Notes: generated from the letters alone by a model not told the origin. A stretch of DNA of 64,000 nucleotides from Bradyrhizobium embrapense (GCF_001189235.2 NZ_LFIP02000001.1:496001-560000); one strand, 5' to 3'. Counted from the stretch's first letter, positions 1-8,915 are shown. Numbers and translations: made by a program.

Positions 1-637
1 GCTGCAGGCCGCGCACGAACTCGGTGAGGCCGGTGCGGCGTTCTCGCTTGAGACGCTCGGCCTTCAGGATCGACTGCACCTCGGCAAAGGCGTCGTCGAC
101 GTTCTGGTTGACGACGATGTAGTCGTATTCCGCCCAGTGGCTCAGCTCATGGGTGGCGCGGTTCATCCGCCCGCGGATGACCTGTTCGGAATCCTGCGCA
201 CGGGTGTGAAGCCGCTTCTCGAGATCGGCGGCTGACGGCGGCAGGATGAAGACGCTGACCACGTCGGCGCGCGCCTTCTCGCGCAACTGCTGGGTGCCCT
301 GCCAGTCGATGTCGAACAGCACGTCCTCGCCGGCCGCGAGCGCAGCCTCGACCGGCGCGCGCGGCGTGCCGTAGCGGTTGTCGAACACGGTGGCCCACTC
401 CAGCAGCTCACCCTGCTTGGCCATCGCCTCGAACTTCGCCTTGTCGACAAAGAAGTAGTCGCACCCCTCGACCTCGCCCGGCCGCTTCGGTCGCGTGGTC
501 GCCGACACCGACATCCTCAGCCCCGGCATGCGGTCGATCAGCATGCGCGACAGCGTCGTCTTGCCGGCGCCCGAGGGCGACGACAGAACGAACATCAGTC
601 CGCGCCGCTCAACGCCGTCAAAACCCTGCGCCGTCAT
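1..637 (-). CDS. gmk: Guanylate kinase, C-terminus cut by window edge
   Basis: Phosphorylates GMP to GDP with ATP in the cytoplasm, supplying GTP, dGTP and nucleotides for signalling. Translation from the ATG ending at 637 gives a P-loop of the form SPSGAGKTT at about residues 20-28, followed by the GMP-binding stretch with TTRPKRPGE and the GxDYFF segment typical of the family. About 212 codons are visible; the family is usually 200-220 residues, so only a few C-terminal residues are missing beyond the left edge. It lies 3 bp downstream of the yicC-like gene on the same strand, so the two are almost certainly cotranscribed, the usual yicC-gmk pairing. Confidence 0.95.
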   Translation of the reverse strand, partial: MTAQGFDGVERRGLMFVLSSPSGAGKTTLSRMLIDRMPGLRMSVSATTRPKRPGEVEGCDYFFVDKAKFEAMAKQGELLEWATVFDNRYGTPRAPVEAALAAGEDVLFDIDWQGTQQLREKARADVVSVFILPPSAADLEKRLHTRAQDSEQVIRGRMNRATHELSHWAEYDYIVVNQNVDDAFAEVQSILKAERLKRERRTGLTEFVRGLQ

Positions 638-640
638 CTC

Positions 641-1528
641 TCACTCCAGATTCTGGACCTGTTCGCGGAACTGCTCGACCACGTTCTTCATCTCAAGACC
701 GGTATTGGTCAGCTCGACGTCGTTCGACTTCGAGCAGCAGGTGTTGACCTCGCGGTTGAACTCCTGGGCGAGGAAGTCGAGCCGGCGCCCGACCGGTCCG
801 CCCTTGCCGATCATCTCGCGCGCCTGGCCGATGTGCGAGGCGATGCGGTCGAGCTCCTCGCGGATATCGGCCTTGGTGGCGATCAGGATCGCCTCCTGGC
901 TCAGCCGGTCGGCATCGAAGCGATCGGAGGTCTCCAGCAATGCCGCGATCTGCTCGGCGAGCCGCGCCTTGATCGCCTCGGGCCTGCGGCCGGGAGCCGC
1001 CTCCGCGCGCTTGGCGAGCCGCTCGATCTCGTCCATCCGCTGCATCAGGATCTGGCCCAGCGCATCGCCCTCGCGGCGGCGCATCTCGACGAGGCTGCCG
1101 AGCGCCTGCTCGAACGCCTTCGCCGCCGCCTCGCGTGCCGCCTTGTCTTCGTCCTCATCGCTCGCAGGCTCGACCACCTCGACGACGCCCTTGATGCCGA
1201 GCAGTCCGTCGATGCTCGGCGCCACTGCGTCGATCCGCTGCGCGAGCTCACCCGCGACCTTCACGACCGCGGCGAGCACATCCTCATTGATCCGGATGGT
1301 CTGCGCCGCATCGGTGCGCTTGACGCTGAGATTGGCGTAGACCGTGCCGCGCGACAGCAACTCGCTGGCCCGCTTCTTGGCGAGGGCTTCCAGTTCGTCC
1401 CAGCCCTGCGGCAGCCGCAACCGCAGGTCAAAGCCCTTGGCGTTGACCGACTTCAGCTCCCACTCGAACGTATAGGGACCACTCGCGCCATGGCTTCGGG
1501 CAAAGCCGGTCATGCTCGATAGCGCCAT
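641..1528 (-). CDS. YicC family protein (endoribonuclease-like)
   Basis: A 295-residue YicC/YloC family protein. The N-terminus MALSSMTGFAR and the C-terminal segment with EFNREVNTCCSKSND are the two conserved ends of this family. Members are stress-related; the E. coli protein is reported to act as an endoribonuclease, and function in alphaproteobacteria is not settled. I start at 1528 because the family begins at MxSMTGFA; upstream in-frame codons would add 39 residues with no family match. It sits directly upstream of gmk with a 3 bp gap and downstream of mltG, separated from mltG by a palindromic repeat and a hairpin, so it may have its own promoter around 1530-1640. Confidence 0.93.
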   Translation of the reverse strand: MALSSMTGFARSHGASGPYTFEWELKSVNAKGFDLRLRLPQGWDELEALAKKRASELLSRGTVYANLSVKRTDAAQTIRINEDVLAAVVKVAGELAQRIDAVAPSIDGLLGIKGVVEVVEPASDEDEDKAAREAAAKAFEQALGSLVEMRRREGDALGQILMQRMDEIERLAKRAEAAPGRRPEAIKARLAEQIAALLETSDRFDADRLSQEAILIATKADIREELDRIASHIGQAREMIGKGGPVGRRLDFLAQEFNREVNTCCSKSNDVELTNTGLEMKNVVEQFREQVQNLE

Positions 1529-1660
1529 CGCGTGGACTCTCCAACAGAAGGATATGGGACTCACCCCGGAGACGACGAGACTCGTGGGCAGCCGGTGCGA
1601 CCTTAAAACGGATTCCGTGAAAGTGGAATTACGTTCCACCCTCACAATGCAGAGCTACAG

Positions 1661-1703
1661 CATGATCCGGAAAAGTGTGAAGCGGATTTCCGAAAGACCA
1701 TGC
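1661..1703. repeat. Palindromic intergenic repeat with GCATG/CATGC ends
   Basis: An imperfect dyad: GCATG at 1661 pairs with CATGC ending 1703, and CGGAAA at 1669-1674 pairs with TTTCCG at 1687-1692. It lies between the end of mltG and the start of yicC. The motif GCATGATCCGGAAAAGTG is, from memory, part of a very common intergenic repeat in Bradyrhizobium; its copy number could not be counted here. Confidence 0.55.
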
Positions 1704-1720
1704 TCGAACAAGAAGCTAAG

Positions 1721-1740
1721 GCGCGATGATCGCATCGCGC
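1721..1740 (-). terminator. Stem-loop just after mltG
   Basis: Perfect 8 bp stem GCGCGATG / CATCGCGC with a 4-base loop ATCG, starting 2 bases past the mltG stop codon. It could terminate mltG transcripts or protect their 3' ends. There is no clear T-run on the minus strand, so strict intrinsic termination is doubtful. Confidence 0.4.
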
Positions 1741-1741
1741 T

Positions 1742-3001
1742 TTAGCGCTGCACGACGGGCGGCGAAGTGGTCTGCTGGGCTGCGCCCTGGCGACCGCTGC
1801 GCGGCGGCTTCTTCTGATTGGTGGGCTTCGGCGGCGTGGCCGCCGTGGGATTGGTGTCGGCGGCCCCGGGCGCCGCGGCGGCGGGCGCCGGATCATCCGC
1901 GGGTTCGACGGTGTCGTTCTGGATCTGCTTTTCCGATGCGCGCAGCTTGGCGACGTTCTTGGCGTGCTGGTCGTAGGTTTCGGTAAAGGCGTGGCCGCCG
2001 GTTCCGTCGGCAACGAAGAACAGGTCGCGCGTGCGCGCCGGATTGGCGGTCGCCTCCAGCGAAGCGCGGCCGGGATTGGCGATCGGCCCGGGCGGCAGCC
2101 CGTCGATGACATAGGTGTTGTAGGGCGACGGCTGCGTGATCTCGCTGCGCTTGATCGGACGCCCCAGCGTGCCCTTGCCGCCCACCAGGCCGTAGATGAT
2201 GGTCGGGTCGGACTGCAGCTTCATCCTCTGCCGCAGGCGGTTGACGAACACCGCGGCAACACGGCTGCGCTCGTCGGCGCGGCCGGTTTCCTTCTCGACG
2301 ATCGAGGCCAGCGTCACCAGCTGGTCCGGCGATTTCAGCGGCAAGTCGGTGTTGCGGCGTTCCCAGATCTCGGCAAGCACACGCTTCTGCGCCTGCTGCA
2401 AGCGCTGGATCACCTGGTCGCGCGTGGTGCCGCGCGGGAATTTGTAGGTCTCCGGCAACAACGTGCCTTCGCGCGGAATCTCGCGCACCGAGCCGGTGAA
2501 GATGTCGTTGTCGGACAGCCGCGTCACGATCTGCTCCGAGGTCAGACCTTCCGGGATCGTGATGGCGTGCTGCACCACCTTGCCGTCGACGATGGTCGCA
2601 ATGACGTCGCGCAGGCTCGCGTTTTTCTGGAACGAATATTCGCCGGGCTTGAGGTCGGAGCTCGCCTTCAGCGCAAACACGCTGCCGATGAAGACCCACG
2701 GATTGACGTTGATCACGCCCTCGCGCGACAGCACGTCGGCGATGTCACGCTTGCCCGCGCGCGCGGGGATGTTGACGATCTTGTCCTCCTGCAGCGGCCC
2801 CGGCGATTCCAGCGTCTGCTTGCCGTAATAGTAGGTGGCACCGGCGCCGATCATCAGGATGATCAGGATGGTGAAGATGGCATTGCCGACGATCACGAAG
2901 GGATTGCGGGCACGATCCGAGCGCTTGGGCGGCGGCGGAACCTGTTCGGGCTCCAGCGCGGCACGTGGACTCCTTGGAGAAATGGGCGGCCTCTCACTCA
3001 T
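1742..3001 (-). CDS. mltG: Endolytic murein transglycosylase MltG
   Basis: Inner-membrane lytic transglycosylase that cleaves nascent peptidoglycan strands and sets glycan length. The 419-residue protein has a Pro-rich cytoplasmic N-terminus, one transmembrane helix at about residues 35-57, then the YceG/MltG domain. The active-site region VEKETG is at about 235-240, followed by RLRQRMKLQSDPTIIYG and the NTYVIDGLPPGPI motif of the family. The last 55 or so residues are a low-complexity Pro/Ala/Thr tail not needed for catalysis. It lies downstream of fabF, as in many proteobacteria, though a repeat element separates them. Reading order is fabF, mltG, yicC, gmk. Confidence 0.94.
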   Translation of the reverse strand: MSERPPISPRSPRAALEPEQVPPPPKRSDRARNPFVIVGNAIFTILIILMIGAGATYYYGKQTLESPGPLQEDKIVNIPARAGKRDIADVLSREGVINVNPWVFIGSVFALKASSDLKPGEYSFQKNASLRDVIATIVDGKVVQHAITIPEGLTSEQIVTRLSDNDIFTGSVREIPREGTLLPETYKFPRGTTRDQVIQRLQQAQKRVLAEIWERRNTDLPLKSPDQLVTLASIVEKETGRADERSRVAAVFVNRLRQRMKLQSDPTIIYGLVGGKGTLGRPIKRSEITQPSPYNTYVIDGLPPGPIANPGRASLEATANPARTRDLFFVADGTGGHAFTETYDQHAKNVAKLRASEKQIQNDTVEPADDPAPAAAAPGAADTNPTAATPPKPTNQKKPPRSGRQGAAQQTTSPPVVQR

Positions 3002-3117
3002 CGATGCAAACCAATATCCTGCCGGTTGAATCGTGGCCGGACAAACCCCTGCCCTGCCAATAGCATACGCCCGCTATTAGGAGTCACCGCGGAATACGGC
3101 AAAACGGTGGACTAGTT

Positions 3118-3156
3118 CTAAAGTCCCGTTCCGATCGAATCGAACCGGGACTTTAG
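3118..3156. terminator. 11-bp stem-loop between fabF and mltG
   Basis: CTAAAGTCCCG pairs exactly with CGGGACTTTAG, and on the plus strand it is followed by ATTGTTTTT. Both neighbouring genes are read leftwards, so the T-run is on the wrong strand for terminating fabF. It may be part of the adjacent dispersed repeat, which is also preceded by a palindrome after rplI. Confidence 0.45.
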
Positions 3157-3161
3157 ATTGT

Positions 3162-3213
3162 TTTTGACGCGTTTTCCTCGCGCGAACCGGTACCCACTTC
3201 GCTCGAAAACGCT
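3162..3213. repeat. Dispersed palindromic repeat, copy A
   Basis: First of three near-identical copies in the window (others at 11670-11721 and 30227-30278). The core runs from TTTTGACGCG through GCGAACCGGTACCCACTTCG to GAAAACGCT. It can fold: GCGTTTTC at 3169-3176 pairs with GAAAACGC at 3205-3212, and GCGAA pairs with TTCGC inside. It sits 11 bp downstream of the fabF stop. Confidence 0.8.
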
Positions 3214-3224
3214 CTAACGACCTA

Positions 3225-4490
3225 CTAATTGGTCACGCGCTGCACGATCACGGAGGCGTTGGTGCCGCCGAAACCGAAGGAATTGGACAGCGCCACATTG
3301 ACGTCACGCTTGCGCGACGTATGCGGCACAAGATCGATCGCCGTTTGCACCGACGGATTGTCGAGATTGATGGTTGGCGGCACCACATTATCGCGAATCG
3401 CCAGCACCGCGAAGATCGCCTCGATCGCACCGGCCGCGCCGAGCAGATGTCCGGTCGCGGACTTGGTCGACGACATCGAGACCTTCGAAGCCGCATTGCC
3501 GAGCAGACGCTCGACTGCGCCGAGCTCGATCTCGTCGCCGACCTGCGTCGAGGTGCCGTGCGCGTTGATGTAGTCGAGATCGGAGGCCGCCAGGCCGGCG
3601 CGCTTCAGCGCCATGCTCATGCTGCGGAAGCCGCCATTGCCGTCCGGCGGCGGCGATGTGATGTGGAAGGCATCGCCCGACAGGCCGTAGCCGGTGACCT
3701 CGGCGTAGATCTTCGCGCCACGGCGCTTGGCGTGCTCGTATTCCTCGAGCACGAGGACGCCGGCGCCCTCACCCATCACGAAGCCGTCGCGATCCTTGTC
3801 GTACGGCCGCGATGCCTTTTGCGGGGTGTCGTTGAAGCCGGTGGACAGTGCGCGCGCCGCGCAGAAGCCGGCGATGCCGATGCGCGAGATCGGCGATTCG
3901 GCGCCGCCCGCGACCATCACCTCGGCATCGCCGAGCGCGATCAGCCGGGCTGCGTCACCGACCGCATGCGCGCCGGTCGAGCACGCCGTGACGACCGCAT
4001 GATTGGGGCCCTTGAGGCCGTGCTCGATCGAGACGTAGCCGGACGCCAGATTGATCAGGCGGCCCGGAATGAAGAAGGGAGAGATCCTGCGCGGTCCACG
4101 CTCCTTCAGCAGCACCGCGGTCTCGGCAATGCCGGTGAGGCCGCCAATGCCGGAGCCGATCATCGTGCCGGTGGCGAACTGGTCCTCATCGGATTTCGGA
4201 TGCCAGTCGGCATCGTCGAGCGCCTGCTTGGCCGCGCACATCGCATAGAGGATGAAGTCGTCGACCTTGCGCTGGTCCTTCGGCTCCATCCACTGATCGG
4301 GATTGAAGGTGCCGCCAGAGCCGTCGCCACGCGGAATGTAGCAGGCGACCTGGCTCGGCAGGTCGGACACTTCGAAGGTGTCGATCTTCTTGCAGCCGCT
4401 GTCGCCGGCGAGGATGCGCGCCCAAGTCGCGTCAACGCCGCAGCCGAGCGGTGTAAGCATGCCCAGCCCCGTGACGACAACTCGTCTCAT
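3225..4490 (-). CDS. fabF: Beta-ketoacyl-ACP synthase II
   Basis: Condenses malonyl-ACP with acyl-ACP in fatty acid elongation in the cytoplasm. The 421-residue protein carries the full catalytic triad: Cys170 in VVTACSTG, His311 in NAHGTS and His348 in SATGHLL. I start at the MRRVVVTGLG methionine (4490), the family N-terminus; an upstream in-frame start at 4523 would add 11 residues. It follows acpP by about 100 bp on the same strand, the standard acpP-fabF order, and is probably cotranscribed with it from the promoter upstream of acpP. Confidence 0.95.
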   Translation of the reverse strand: MRRVVVTGLGMLTPLGCGVDATWARILAGDSGCKKIDTFEVSDLPSQVACYIPRGDGSGGTFNPDQWMEPKDQRKVDDFILYAMCAAKQALDDADWHPKSDEDQFATGTMIGSGIGGLTGIAETAVLLKERGPRRISPFFIPGRLINLASGYVSIEHGLKGPNHAVVTACSTGAHAVGDAARLIALGDAEVMVAGGAESPISRIGIAGFCAARALSTGFNDTPQKASRPYDKDRDGFVMGEGAGVLVLEEYEHAKRRGAKIYAEVTGYGLSGDAFHITSPPPDGNGGFRSMSMALKRAGLAASDLDYINAHGTSTQVGDEIELGAVERLLGNAASKVSMSSTKSATGHLLGAAGAIEAIFAVLAIRDNVVPPTINLDNPSVQTAIDLVPHTSRKRDVNVALSNSFGFGGTNASVIVQRVTN

Positions 4491-4586
4491 TTCCACGTCT
4501 CCGGCCAGCAATGCGCGGCTCATAATAAGAAGCCGGGGGACCGCTCGATCACGGTCCGTCCGGCCCCGTCAACTTCGCGATCGGCG

Positions 4587-4826
4587 TCAGCTCTTCGCGT
4601 TCTTCTCAAGAAACTTGGTCGCGTCGCCCACGGTCAGGATCGTCTCCGCCGCGTCGTCGGGAATCTCGCAACCGAATTCTTCTTCGAAAGCCATCACGAG
4701 CTCGACCGTGTCGAGGCTGTCGGCGCCGAGGTCATCGATGAAGCTCGCGCTATCGACCACCTTCTCGGGTTCGACACCAAGGTGCTCGACCACAATCTTC
4801 TTAACCCGCTCGCCAATCTCACTCAT
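4587..4826 (-). CDS. acpP: Acyl carrier protein
   Basis: Small acidic carrier of growing acyl chains. The 79-residue protein has the phosphopantetheine attachment site at Ser37 in [12 protein letters not shown], and a length and charge typical of housekeeping AcpP. It lies between fabG and fabF, as in most proteobacteria, but about 290 bp separate it from fabG, and that gap holds a plausible promoter, as expected for one of the most abundant proteins of the cell. Confidence 0.97.
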   Translation of the reverse strand: MSEIGERVKKIVVEHLGVEPEKVVDSASFIDDLGADSLDTVELVMAFEEEFGCEIPDDAAETILTVGDATKFLEKNAKS

Positions 4827-4970
4827 CGTTCAACCTCGTTGTTCCATTGGACCCGACCCCAAGACGATACGAGCCATCGTGGTCGTCTCGATTACTCAGT
4901 CGCGCATAGTCTTGATTCGGCCCGGTCGTAGCCGACTAAAGCCCCGGCGAACGGCAGGCGTCGCCACGCC

Positions 4971-4997
4971 AATATACAGGGTTTCAAAATCCTGCAA
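4971..4997 (-). promoter_or_regulatory. Candidate sigma-70 promoter for acpP
   Basis: On the minus strand TTGCAG (4997-4992) and TATATT (4976-4971) are separated by 15 bases, about 145 bases upstream of the acpP start. The spacing is slightly short. No competing match was seen in this gap, whose remainder (4827-4970 and 4998-5115) shows no gene. Confidence 0.4.
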
Positions 4998-5115
4998 TGG
5001 CGTTCTTTGCCCATCCATGGGGGGTTCAGCTATCATACTTCCCAAGCCTTGACTACACGCCTGAACCGGCTCCCGAAAACGGCTTTTCGCCGCATTGCGA
5101 GAACCGGCAACCAGC

Positions 5116-5853
5116 TCAAATCATAGCCATCCCGCCGTTGACGTGAATCGTCTGTCCGGTGACGTAGGCGGCCTCGTTCGAGGCCAGATAGACGGCTGCC
5201 GCAGCGATATCCTCGGGTGTTCCGAGCCGCGCCGCAGGAACCTTCGCCAGGATGGTTTCGCGCTGCTTGTCGTTGAGCGCATCGGTCATCGGCGTCTTGA
5301 TGAAGCCCGGCGCGATGCAGTTCGCGGTCACGCCGCGCTTGGCGTATTCGGCGCCCAACGTCTTGATCAGGCCGATGATGCCGGCCTTCGACGCGGTGTA
5401 GTTGCCCTGCCCCGGATTGCCGGTGACGCCGACGATCGAGGTGATCGCGATGATGCGGCCGAAGCGCTTGCGCATCATCAATTTGGTCGCCGCGCGCGCC
5501 AGGCGGAACGTCGCGGTCAGGTTCACCGCAATCACGTCGTCCCAATCCTCGTCGCGCAATTGCACGAACAGATTGTCGCGGGTGATGCCGGCATTGGCGA
5601 TCAGGATGTCGACCTGCCCCATCGCGGCCTCCGCCGCCGGCACCAGCGCCTCGACATCATCCTTGCTCGAGAGATTGCACGGCAGCACGTGAACGCGCTC
5701 GCCGAGCTTGGCCGCAAAGCCGTCCAACACCTCGCGCCGCGTCCCCGAAATCGCGACCGTCGCGCCCTGCGCATGCAGCGCCTGCGCGATCGCGCCGCCG
5801 ATGCCGCCGGTTGCACCCGTCACGAGCGCCGTCTTGCCAGTCAGATCAAACAT
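5116..5853 (-). CDS. fabG: 3-oxoacyl-ACP reductase FabG
   Basis: NADPH-dependent reduction of beta-ketoacyl-ACP, the first reductive step of fatty acid elongation. The 245-residue SDR has the cofactor motif TGATGGIGG at about 12-20, the NAG motif at about 87-89, and the catalytic Ser139, Tyr152 and Lys156 (NYTASKAG). The C-terminus VTGQTIHVNGGMAM is typical of FabG. It starts 21 bp after the fabD stop and is cotranscribed with it. Its position in the fab cluster supports the housekeeping role over other SDR activities. Confidence 0.95.
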   Translation of the reverse strand: MFDLTGKTALVTGATGGIGGAIAQALHAQGATVAISGTRREVLDGFAAKLGERVHVLPCNLSSKDDVEALVPAAEAAMGQVDILIANAGITRDNLFVQLRDEDWDDVIAVNLTATFRLARAATKLMMRKRFGRIIAITSIVGVTGNPGQGNYTASKAGIIGLIKTLGAEYAKRGVTANCIAPGFIKTPMTDALNDKQRETILAKVPAARLGTPEDIAAAAVYLASNEAAYVTGQTIHVNGGMAMI

Positions 5854-5874
5854 CGAATTCTCCTTCCGGCTGCT

Positions 5875-6828
5875 TCAGGCCGATGCTGCCAGCGCGTCCT
5901 TGGCCGCAGCGATATCGTTCGGGCCGCCGACCGACACGCCGACCGCACCATCTGCGATGCGCTTGACGAGGCCGCTCAGCACCTTGCCGGCGCCGATCTC
6001 GAAGAACCGCGTCACGCCCTGGCCTGCCATATAGGCAACCGACTCGCGCCAGCGAACGGTCCCGGTGACCTGCTCGACCAGGCGGCGGCGGATCTCATCA
6101 GGATCTGATATCGCGGAGGCCAGCACGTTGGAGACGAGCGGCGATGCCGGCGCCTTGATGGTCACGCCGGACAGCGCCTCCGCCATCGCATCGGCCGCCG
6201 GCTGCATCAGCTTGCAGTGGAACGGCGCCGACACCGGCAGCAGCATGGCGCGCTTTGCCCCCTTGGTCTTCGCGATCTCGACCGCGCGATCGACGGCCGC
6301 CTTGTCGCCGGAGACCACCACCTGACCGCCGCCATTGTCATTGGCGGCCTGGCAGACCTGGCCCTGCGCCGCCTCGTTGGCGACCGCGACCGCCGCCTCG
6401 TAATCGAGGCCGAGCAGCGCCGCCATCGCACCGGCGCCGACCGGCACCGCCTTCTGCATCGCCAGCCCGCGGGTGCGCAGCAGCCGCGCGGTGTCGCTGA
6501 TGCTGAGGCTGCCGGCGGCGGCGAGCGCCGAATACTCGCCGAGCGAGTGCCCGGCCACGAAGGCAGCGTTCTGGCCGACCGAGAAGCCGGCCTCGCTCTC
6601 GAGCACGCGCAAGGTGGCGATCGACACCGCCATCAGCGCCGGCTGGGCATTTTCCGTCAGCTGCAACGTCTCGCCCGGACCGTCCCAGATGATCGCGGTC
6701 AGCTTCTCGCCGAGCGCGGAATCGACCTCGTCGAACACGGCTTTGGCGACCGGAAAGGCCTCGGCCAGGGCCTTGCCCATGCCAACCGCCTGCGAGCCCT
6801 GACCGGGAAATGTGAATGCTGCCGTCAT
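5875..6828 (-). CDS. fabD: Malonyl-CoA:ACP transacylase
   Basis: Transfers malonyl from CoA to ACP to feed elongation. The 317-residue protein begins with the family signature FPGQGSQAVGMG, has the nucleophile Ser95 in GHSLGEYSAL, and the catalytic His204 in SAPFHCKLM. It is the first gene of the fabD-fabG pair. About 220 bp separate it from the desaturase gene upstream on the same strand, enough for its own promoter. Confidence 0.96.
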   Translation of the reverse strand: MTAAFTFPGQGSQAVGMGKALAEAFPVAKAVFDEVDSALGEKLTAIIWDGPGETLQLTENAQPALMAVSIATLRVLESEAGFSVGQNAAFVAGHSLGEYSALAAAGSLSISDTARLLRTRGLAMQKAVPVGAGAMAALLGLDYEAAVAVANEAAQGQVCQAANDNGGGQVVVSGDKAAVDRAVEIAKTKGAKRAMLLPVSAPFHCKLMQPAADAMAEALSGVTIKAPASPLVSNVLASAISDPDEIRRRLVEQVTGTVRWRESVAYMAGQGVTRFFEIGAGKVLSGLVKRIADGAVGVSVGGPNDIAAAKDALAASA

Positions 6829-7048
6829 CGGCGCTCCCTACCTTGTTGAGCGTGATCCCCGCGCAAGCGCCGCGCCTGCCGCAGGGGAAAACGGTATCCC
6901 GTCGCGCGAAACGCGCCACAGCGGGTCCGGACCAATTCCCTGCAACCAAATCTTGCAACTGGCCCCGGACCGGGCCGTAAGACACTGATGGGGGGCGCGA
7001 TGTCAAGCCGCGCGCGCGGAACCCTGGGGATGCCGGGGCCGGCCCGGC

Positions 7049-8074
7049 CTAGAATCCACCGGCATTCTGGTCGGCGTTAACCTCGGCGCCCGCCCTCGCC
7101 CGGCGCGCGCTGTTGACCAGTTGGCCCTGGCGGTCTTCCCGATTGGGCCTGGCGGTCGCCAGCCGCAGCACGGCGGCATAGCCGGGCTGGACTTCCATCC
7201 GGTCGGCATAGCGGCTTCCGCTCAGGATACGGTGGACGCGCGGCAGGTTGTAGCACGGCACGTAGAACAGCAGGTGATGCTCGAGGTGGTAGTTTACGTA
7301 GTACGGCGCGATGAACAGCCGCTCGAGCACATTGGCCCGCGTGGTGCGGGTGTTGCGCAAGGGATCGGCGCTGTCGGGCACGACGGCATGTTCGGCGATG
7401 TTGCGGATCCGCGTGATCACCATCATCCAGGTCAAGAGCGGCACCAGCCACAACAGCGGATAGGCCCACCACACGCCGGCGGCGGCAAGGCCTGCGAACA
7501 GCAACGCGTTGGTGACGCATTGCGGCCCGAGCTTCTGCCAGAAATTGGCGGCGCGCCGCGATAGCGGCCAGTCTTTCGGCCCGATCGCATTGAGCAGTTG
7601 CGCCTTGCGCTGCTGGTAGCCGGTCTGCCCGGTGATGTCGCGGAGGAATTTCCGGCGGTAGCTCATCTTCGTGATCGGAAACGGCGCCGACAGCACGAGG
7701 TCCGGATCATCCTGCTGCTGCGTCCTTGCATGGTGCTGCAGATGATAGCGGCGATAGCCGCGGGTTTCCGCGAAGATCGGATAGGCGCAAAACCACTGGC
7801 TCAGCGTCAGATTGGTGTTCTCGTTGGCGGAAAGACAGCCATGCGCACCGTCGTGCATCAGGATCGCAAGCCCGAGCTGGCGCGAGCCGATGATCGCGAC
7901 CGCGAGCAGATAAGTCAGCGGATTGGGCCACCATGCGACCAGCGCGATCGCGCCCAGGATCAGCGCCCAGGCGTGCACGATCAGGGCTGCGCCCTTCCAC
8001 GTCGTGCGTTGCCGGACGGCGACCAGTTCGTCCTCGGTGAGGAAATCGCGGGCACGCATGCGAAGCGCGGTCAT
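7049..8074 (-). CDS. Membrane fatty acid desaturase family protein
   Basis: Integral-membrane di-iron desaturase or hydroxylase of the fatty acid desaturase superfamily. The three His boxes are present: HDGAH at 74-78, HLQHH at 111-115, and HLEHH at 263-267, with hydrophobic helices between them. 341 residues, with a charged 35-residue C-terminal extension. Its start overlaps the end of the upstream TetR gene by 4 bp, so the two form one translationally coupled unit and the regulator very likely controls the desaturase. Substrate is not determinable from sequence; the fab cluster next door suggests a phospholipid or acyl substrate, but carotenoid or alkane substrates exist in this superfamily. 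Confidence 0.88.
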   Translation of the reverse strand: MTALRMRARDFLTEDELVAVRQRTTWKGAALIVHAWALILGAIALVAWWPNPLTYLLAVAIIGSRQLGLAILMHDGAHGCLSANENTNLTLSQWFCAYPIFAETRGYRRYHLQHHARTQQQDDPDLVLSAPFPITKMSYRRKFLRDITGQTGYQQRKAQLLNAIGPKDWPLSRRAANFWQKLGPQCVTNALLFAGLAAAGVWWAYPLLWLVPLLTWMMVITRIRNIAEHAVVPDSADPLRNTRTTRANVLERLFIAPYYVNYHLEHHLLFYVPCYNLPRVHRILSGSRYADRMEVQPGYAAVLRLATARPNREDRQGQLVNSARRARAGAEVNADQNAGGF

Positions 8075-8781
8075 GAGCTGGTCTCCCCGTCCGTTGCGGA
8101 TGAATGATCGCGGTCGCCGACGATGCGCAGCCGCGATCCATCATTCATCGATGGCGATGTCGCCTGCTCGCCGAGCGCGCGCAGCAATTCGCGGCACATC
8201 TCCTCGGCGGCGCGCCCCATCGCAAAACCCTCGACGATCACGCCGATCGCAATCGCCCAGAACCGCCGCGAGCTCTCCTCGGGCGCGCGCAGCGAGCGCC
8301 AGCCGTGCCGCTCGACCTGGCCCGCATAGGCGCGCGCTCCCTCGCTGTGCAGACGTTCGATGGTGCGCTCGACCAAAGGCGCGAGGTCCTGCCGGCGCCG
8401 TGTCAGCGTCAAAGCCTCGGCGAAGAAGGCGACCGTGTCGGTCGCGGTCACGGTCTCGGCCAGGGCGCGGGTGTAATCGCGCGGCGTGTGGGCCTTCAGG
8501 GCGGCCTGCTCGGTCGCGCGCGCGAGGTAAAGCATGTCGCGGCTGGCGGCTTCGACGAACAGCGCTTCCTTGGTGCGGAAGTAATAGGTGATCTGGCTCG
8601 GGAAGGCGTCTGCCGCTGCGGCAATGTCGGAGATCGACGTGCCCGAGAGCCCGCGCTCCTTGAACAGGCGGCTGGCGGCATCGAGCAACAGCGAGCGCAT
8701 CTTGCGTCCCGCCGACCGTGTCGCGCGGACCGCGTGCTTCGGATCGGGCGCGGGCATGCCGCTGGCGGTCTCCGAACCCAT
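8071..8781 (-). CDS. TetR-family regulator of the desaturase unit
   Basis: A 236-residue TetR/AcrR protein: a helix-turn-helix at about residues 28-72 (with the GTSISDIAAAADAFPSQITY stretch), then a helical ligand-binding domain. Proteins of this class repress until a small ligand, often an acyl-CoA or lipid, releases them. It overlaps the desaturase start by 4 bp. A perfect palindrome lies 22-38 bases upstream of its start codon, consistent with autoregulation and joint control of both genes. The arrangement resembles the DesT-type desaturase regulators of pseudomonads, but orthology is not claimed. Confidence 0.88.
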   Translation of the reverse strand: MGSETASGMPAPDPKHAVRATRSAGRKMRSLLLDAASRLFKERGLSGTSISDIAAAADAFPSQITYYFRTKEALFVEAASRDMLYLARATEQAALKAHTPRDYTRALAETVTATDTVAFFAEALTLTRRRQDLAPLVERTIERLHSEGARAYAGQVERHGWRSLRAPEESSRRFWAIAIGVIVEGFAMGRAAEEMCRELLRALGEQATSPSMNDGSRLRIVGDRDHSSATDGETSS

Positions 8782-8802
8782 CGATCATCCTCCCGTGAGA
8801 TA

Positions 8803-8819
8803 TTTGTATGACATACAAA
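8803..8819. promoter_or_regulatory. Perfect 8+1+8 dyad, candidate TetR operator
   Basis: TTTGTATG-A-CATACAAA, a perfect inverted repeat, located 22 bases upstream of the regulator's ATG. TetR proteins bind such short-spaced dyads and commonly repress their own operons. Confidence 0.7.
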
Positions 8820-8915
8820 CAAAGAAATCAACTCGGAACTCCGCGAAGTTGCGCCGAGCGGCCCGGAGGGCTACGACCCCTCGCAAATCCAGGGGCCAGC
8901 CCGCTCTGCGGACCC

